Made by a program: the position numbers and the translations under genes | Shown: piece by piece, positions 60,701 to 64,000 of the stretch | How the letters are laid out: the number at the start of each line of letters is the position of its first letter | Position numbering within the stretch: the first letter of the stretch is position 1 | Assembly (NCBI GenBank): GCA_039105265.1 | Contig: JAPFFF010000007.1 | Location: 1,364,001 to 1,428,000, forward strand | Origin: Tritrichomonas musculus | Lineage: Eukaryota; Parabasalia; Tritrichomonadida; Tritrichomonadidae | Direction: 5' to 3' | DNA length: 64,000 bases | Notes under the pieces: model-generated | Told to the model about the DNA's origin: nothing | What the model saw: the letters and a program-made list of their open reading frames with translations, nothing else | The model's database searches: none

Positions 60701-62341
60701 GTTTAAGATGTGCGGGCAGTACGGTAAAGCTTCTCGTGAAGGAATGAAATCCTTTTTGAATTTACCATCACATTTCTTGACATGGTTGTTGAATCTATCC
60801 ATATGTTCATGTCCTTTGTGAATGTATGAACCACAATGAGGACAAATATGAATATTTGTTAATGCTTCAGCATTGATGATGTACATTATGTGAATTATCT
60901 TATCCTTTGAATACAAGAGAGCTGAAAACGTTTTTGCTTCATCATCGACGTTATGCCATTGATCTTGAATATCATAAATATGTTTCTCTTTGTCATATTC
61001 ATATATGTTGACATTGATGTTATGATTCTTGGCTGATTCTTTCATTTCTTCAATCGTGATACCTTTGAACGAGTTGATTAATTGATTTGCTTCTTTTGTA
61101 GGTTTAGTTGAATAAGTTATTCCGTGTTCATCACATAATATTTTCTTTGCTGCTTTGGTTCTGTTAGCTGTATTATATTTTGTTTTCTTTTCATCTTTGT
61201 TTTGATTTGTTAGTTCAGGAAACAAACAACAAGCAAGAAATCGATACCAACACAAATAATCATCAACATTATCAATAATAATATATTTATTTTTGCCAAA
61301 GAATTCTGAAACTTCATCAATCTTACCTGTTATCTTAACGACTCGTGAGATTGTAAACGAAACAGACCAAACGATACATAATTTGATGTTTGAAGCTGTG
61401 GTTTCATATTCATGAATCTTTGATTCAACATACAGTTTAACTTTGTCAATATCTTTACTCTCTCTAACTATTATTGGAATTGATGATTTATAGTTTTTCC
61501 ATTTGATATCACTTGCTTCATATGTATATCTTTCACTTTCATTCTTTGGTGGTATCTCAAATATGCCTGTCAATTGAAAATATATTTTGAACGGTTTCAC
61601 TTCTTGTTTAAATACTGTTTCAGTCAAATATTCATTAATGTCTTCAATTGATGAAACACCGTTTTTGTAATATATTTTGATTGGTTCTTTACTGTCTTCA
61701 TCTAATCGTTCAACCTTTTCACTATCATTTGGGAACTGGTCAATAAAATGACTACATGCTTCTACTGCTTCATCAAAGTTCTCAGGTTCGTTGATTATGA
61801 AATATGAATCATGTTTTGAATGAACACCTTTATAGCTAAACTTTTTGAGATATTCAATTAATTCAGCATTTTCATTGTTAAATCGAATGTCTTCATATCG
61901 TTGAGGTTGTTTGTTTGTCTTTGGTGGTAATGGTCTCAATAATACATTTTCAGATTTAATTAATTGAAGAGCTTTGTTGAGTGCATCATGAGCTATTTTA
62001 ATGTTGTCCTCGATTTGTTTTTCTTTTTGTTTTTGTTCATCATCTTGTTCTTCTTCTTCTTCCTCCTCTTCTTCCTCTTCTTCTGCTTGTTCTTCTGCTT
62101 CTTTCTTCATTCTATTAACGAAATCTAATATTGATATGTCATCTATTCTATTACCTTCATGTTCTCTAAAACCAAATGAAGTTAGATAATTTTCTAAGAT
62201 TGACTTGAAATGTTTTACATCATAATCACTAGGTTTAGATGTTGACAAACGAGGTTTTAATTGAAGTTCATTATTGATATACCTGATTTGTTCAATAACA
62301 AATGATTTGGTATCTTTTCTATAGTAATAACGAGAACTCAT
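57791..62341 (-). CDS. Polinton protein-primed family B DNA polymerase with HNH-like segment
   Basis: 1516 residues, the element's replicase. The first 500 are specific to the family, with a Glu-rich stretch near 95-110 and a C2HC-like zinc finger near 500-525 (HICPHCGSYIHKGHEHMDRF). Exonuclease motif I is near 570 (YITYDFETME). A Cys-rich HNH-like insert lies near 920-985 (CHLCGEHFTYENKPTLDRID, then LACAECNRLR). Polymerase motif A is near 1055 (GIDFNSLYPS), motif B near 1250 (KISMNGSYGYDGMN) and motif C near 1350 (SVDTDSLYMS). All palm Asp residues are seen, so the gene looks whole. Confidence 0.93.
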   Translation of the reverse strand: MSSRYYYRKDTKSFVIEQIRYINNELQLKPRLSTSKPSDYDVKHFKSILENYLTSFGFREHEGNRIDDISILDFVNRMKKEAEEQAEEEEEEEEEEEEQDDEQKQKEKQIEDNIKIAHDALNKALQLIKSENVLLRPLPPKTNKQPQRYEDIRFNNENAELIEYLKKFSYKGVHSKHDSYFIINEPENFDEAVEACSHFIDQFPNDSEKVERLDEDSKEPIKIYYKNGVSSIEDINEYLTETVFKQEVKPFKIYFQLTGIFEIPPKNESERYTYEASDIKWKNYKSSIPIIVRESKDIDKVKLYVESKIHEYETTASNIKLCIVWSVSFTISRVVKITGKIDEVSEFFGKNKYIIIDNVDDYLCWYRFLACCLFPELTNQNKDEKKTKYNTANRTKAAKKILCDEHGITYSTKPTKEANQLINSFKGITIEEMKESAKNHNINVNIYEYDKEKHIYDIQDQWHNVDDEAKTFSALLYSKDKIIHIMYIINAEALTNIHICPHCGSYIHKGHEHMDRFNNHVKKCDGKFKKDFIPSREALPYCPHILNNPVYLYCLSYELEWKPTIHYITYDFETMEQKIEKKVSNKSVINSRLIPLSVSSCVKLDKGLITKNFDIRLPNFIAKWIDWLFVAGCDVYADKLKHLKSFIKDKSEEELNKIDSSLKTITVFGFNSSRFDSNLFKEQLIKNHWSIDSGMIGTATSLKQFILKSSKYPIRLRFIDAQAFVAGGTLKQFGIDFGGISNSSKGVFPYEAINSENYNEVLSKSEPFKYEDFYSYLNQKNPLTKADYEEYLIDSKRFATRWDYLLSYNDNDVEMMIKPIDNLIQMNAEYKVDLISNLSLSKNASCIKYALAYKDFNPKNDYETINKMNTFKPVMKWWINKCDNYRKQDEKHNKMNQNQRDITKCVSEKDFEAFMKLYESNETGKCHLCGEHFTYENKPTLDRIDNNKGHQIDNCLLACAECNRLRQRDDDKITRTKIQLKKFCKLHHLPTLITDEKEYYNLRENITGGLSNVLHRVNIRGQTLINKLKYDAVNDRIISYDTSNTVSHVAGIDFNSLYPSSFSSVKHSFNPYHGGIMYMPGSFIKRFDVYDEDGNKNEKVFNAAMNIIQSKKRFDANPEFIFKAEVKLRCPKNKINDLINFPPVFRNINIMNDEQTIGSYMYKYMKDNKLNSADKETRKLTMLLDTCGTFMTFSNYLLWFLIDHGLIVDDIKSLSLYEAHDGFNQFVCEFMKKRQDILSGKAHGNEKFYKISMNGSYGYDGMNSENFNKVRIVDKNKAFQLIASDTYRNGCKLSNDCYLIQSQPHSFKCNTCLQESFWTLDNAKYWYLTFLYDFLYKCIDMNKIHFNSVDTDSLYMSIAGDMNKPIDQLFDYVIKDKTFYDKHIYSFMPNPAINDVYDEKKILGCCVEKFGANQVALCAKCYTIWSDDKTISLKLKGISLKKNNIKSSDYKDVIEKQSIMKGKNINLQMNAQLMSKITVIKNALTAAHSKMLVLSNHCCCPYVNGFTAKDYFIENH

Positions 62342-62436
62342 TTATGATATAATTAAAAAATCAAATTATTTGAATTTTGAAAAAATGTTAAATCAAAAAA
62401 TAAAAAAAATAATTAGAGTTTTTTTATTTCATTGAA

Positions 62437-62787
62437 ATGACAGAATTAAGAGAAATAATAAAACACATTGAAGAAATACATAAATTACTTTTGATATTAG
62501 AATCAAAACAAGAAGTAAGTGAAGAAGAAGAAACAAATGAAGAAGCAAATACAGAAGCAAACCATAAAAGAACGCGTTCAATATTCAATTCATCAAAGTT
62601 CTTGAACAAGGATGAACGTGAAAAAGTTTTAGAATTTTTGGATGATAAAGTAATGAATGATATAAATAAGTTGCCAGCACATAAAAGGTGTTCGTATACA
62701 CAAAACTTATTGAAAGACAAATTGAAGTTAAATGTATCATCATATATGATTAACAGATTATTGGCATTTAAGAACAACAAAGAATAA
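62437..62787 (+). CDS. Polinton small acidic protein
   Basis: 116 residues: helical start (IIKHIEEIHKLLLILESK), a Glu-rich linker, then a folded-looking basic C-terminal domain (HKRTRSIFNSSKFLNKDERE, YTQNLLKDKLKLNVSSYMINRLL). The latter could be a small DNA-binding helical domain. Diverges from the polymerase gene across 95 bases, which probably hold both promoters. Confidence 0.6.
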   Translation: MTELREIIKHIEEIHKLLLILESKQEVSEEEETNEEANTEANHKRTRSIFNSSKFLNKDEREKVLEFLDDKVMNDINKLPAHKRCSYTQNLLKDKLKLNVSSYMINRLLAFKNNKE

Positions 62788-62824
62788 AAATATCATTTAA
62801 TTAATTTATTTATTTTTGATTTAA

Positions 62825-63076
62825 ATGAATAGTACTCTTAACGGACTGAATAATGATTTATCAGCTCTTTATGCTCAGTTTCGAATAGTTAAAGACAAGA
62901 TATTCAATGAATGTATGAATTCTGAAGATGATGCATTAAGCGAGAAGTTTGATAAAATGATTCATATATTGTCAATTTATAAACAACTATTTAATGATAT
63001 CAAATCAATTGAAATACAATTAAAGCAAATCGGTGAAAGAATCAAATCAGCTGAACAAATATCATTCATGGAATGA
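62825..63076 (+). CDS. Polinton small coiled-coil protein
   Basis: 83 residues, helical throughout with heptad spacing (LSALYAQFRIVKDKI, IEIQLKQIGERIKSAEQ). Function unknown. 37 bases after the previous gene, same strand. Confidence 0.55.
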   Translation: MNSTLNGLNNDLSALYAQFRIVKDKIFNECMNSEDDALSEKFDKMIHILSIYKQLFNDIKSIEIQLKQIGERIKSAEQISFME

Positions 63077-63124
63077 ATTGAATGAACAATACTTTAATGA
63101 TGTTTTATTTTTATTCAAACATTC

Positions 63125-63700
63125 ATGGCATTATCAAAAGCCCGTATTTTATCGAGTGAGAACGATGCATCAGTTAAGCAGGAACAATCAACCAGTATTA
63201 ATATAAACATCAAACCAAAGCAACCACAACCAGTTGAATATCCATCAGTTCAACCATTACCACAATCATCTCAAGCCACAAATTTTACTATACCTCAGAT
63301 GAGTGGAGTATATCAATCACAGCATCCAACAAACAACGTTTCCCTAGAAAGAGGTATCAGTGATATTGGAGCTGATATAACAGAACTTGAAACCAAAAAC
63401 AAATTCCTTGAGATATTGTTATCAATCTATGAAACAAACCCAATAAAAGTCAATGATTTATTGATTTGTCATTCAAATACATTAATGGAGCTCATCAAAT
63501 TACTAACACAAGCTGATAAAGTTGAATTGATTGTCAATGATGATTGTTCATGTAGTGGTTGCGTTTCTCGTTCCAAATATCTTTTAATTGATAGGATATT
63601 GGTGTACAAAAATAATGAATCAAATGACTTGAAATACAAATATAATAACATTTATACTGAACTCATTAGACACAACATTTCATTGAAAACATGTATTTAA
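63125..63700 (+). CDS. Polinton protein, unknown
   Basis: 191 residues. The first 80 are Pro/Gln/Ser-rich and disordered. The rest is helical (LETKNKFLEILLSIYETN) with a small CSCSGC cysteine cluster near residue 143, which may bind a metal. No family recognised. Confidence 0.55.
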   Translation: MALSKARILSSENDASVKQEQSTSININIKPKQPQPVEYPSVQPLPQSSQATNFTIPQMSGVYQSQHPTNNVSLERGISDIGADITELETKNKFLEILLSIYETNPIKVNDLLICHSNTLMELIKLLTQADKVELIVNDDCSCSGCVSRSKYLLIDRILVYKNNESNDLKYKYNNIYTELIRHNISLKTCI

Positions 63701-63710
63701 AAACTAATAA

Positions 63711-63842
63711 ATGATATATGAAATATTAGTTGTTTCATTATTAACAGGTTTATTTTTATTGAAGATTGTTGAAGTATCATTAATGATTCCTGACAAAGAA
63801 CCAGAACTCAGTGAAGAGATAAGAACAAAAATGTATTCATGA
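63711..63842 (+). CDS. Polinton very small membrane protein
   Basis: 43 residues: one hydrophobic helix (ILVVSLLTGLFLLKIVEVSL) and a short charged tail (DKEPELSEEIRTK). It starts 11 bases after the preceding stop. Small single-helix proteins are common in Polintons and related viruses; the coding claim rests on position and composition. Confidence 0.4.
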   Translation: MIYEILVVSLLTGLFLLKIVEVSLMIPDKEPELSEEIRTKMYS

Positions 63843-63866
63843 AGAGCTTTAACGAAAACTAAAGAA

Positions 63867-64000
63867 ATGAAACGTTTCATGAAACCCACTCAGTTTAATT
63901 ATAAAGAGGTTTTATTCTCTAATAGCTCTGATTATGATGATGACCAAATGAGTTTTGCATTTGAATATGAATCATTCAGACCAACAGTTAATGAAAAGAC
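63867..64000 (+). CDS. Polinton gene running off the window
   Basis: From ATG 63867 the frame is open to the end (44 residues: MKRFMKPTQFNYKEVLFSNS..., then DYDDDQMSFAFEYES). Too short to assign. The element's still-missing genes are expected from here on. Confidence 0.45.
   Translation, partial: MKRFMKPTQFNYKEVLFSNSSDYDDDQMSFAFEYESFRPTVNEK

Larger units (their letters stand above)
46178..64000. mobile_element. Maverick/Polinton, virus-like element; right end outside the window
   Basis: The family is shown by a protein-primed family B DNA polymerase, a retroviral-type integrase and a probable double jelly-roll capsid protein in one block with genes on both strands. The left border is placed near AGTAGTGATAGTGG (about 46178), the expected AG start. 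About 200 non-coding bases follow that should be the terminal inverted repeat, but its partner is not in the window. Visible length is 17.8 kb of an expected 15-25 kb. The expected packaging ATPase and cysteine protease are not seen and may lie beyond 64000. It looks whole as far as seen, with about one broken gene (the NUMOD4/HNH-like one). Open frames suggest a young copy. Confidence 0.92.

Overview
The window looks like a piece of a trichomonad genome (parabasalid protist), probably Tritrichomonas or a close relative. This is an inference from the following: very AT-rich, intron-free, short-spaced host genes read with the standard code; stop codons that run into TAAA; a Maverick/Polinton of the trichomonad type; BspA-like leucine-rich and ankyrin gene remains; and a genome crowded with DNA transposons and MITEs. 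No species can be fixed from sequence alone.

Layout. 1-2746: three host genes (C-terminal end of a membrane protein, the ADA2 subunit of SAGA-type acetyltransferase complexes, a nucleoside monophosphate kinase). 2747-23638: a gene-poor, repeat-rich stretch. It holds a 1.95 kb element with TA-flanked inverted ends, a 1 kb element carrying 125-bp tandem repeats, an apparently intact hAT-like transposase gene, an array of a 12-bp GTCGTAGG motif, and a MULE transposase gene split by three insertions. The third of those insertions carries two further nested elements. 23639-34739: the main block of host genes, namely a TH1-like protein, a type I membrane protein, a chromodomain protein, a CBM9-like protein, a multi-pass membrane protein, the EMG1/NEP1 rRNA methyltransferase, a small membrane protein, glucosidase II beta, a short acidic protein, an alpha-helical (ARM-like) protein and a four-helix membrane protein. 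35466-37138: a 32-bp minisatellite beside a decayed BspA-like leucine-rich gene interrupted by a MITE. 37792-38970: ribosomal protein L3, strongly codon-biased. 38971-44156: nested elements and a 168-bp inverted, almost identical piece of the L3 gene ending in a perfect palindrome. 44157-46170: a decayed ankyrin-repeat gene.

From about 46178 to the end of the window lies a Maverick/Polinton, a virus-like element, whose right end is beyond the window. Visible parts are several small coiled-coil or basic proteins, a probable major capsid protein, a retroviral-type integrase, unassigned structural candidates, a fibre-like protein, a NUMOD4/HNH-like gene, and a protein-primed family B DNA polymerase that carries an HNH-like segment. 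Almost all its genes are open, so the copy looks young.

Starts were checked against the bases. Several longest reading frames begin at TTG or GTG, and the first ATG was used instead (ADA2, hAT, EMG1, the 29691 gene, L3, integrase). The host genes are housekeeping functions (chromatin, nucleotide metabolism, ribosome biogenesis, ER glycoprotein quality control) without operon logic. The most informative signals are the nested insertions with exact target-site duplications, which give a relative order of events.
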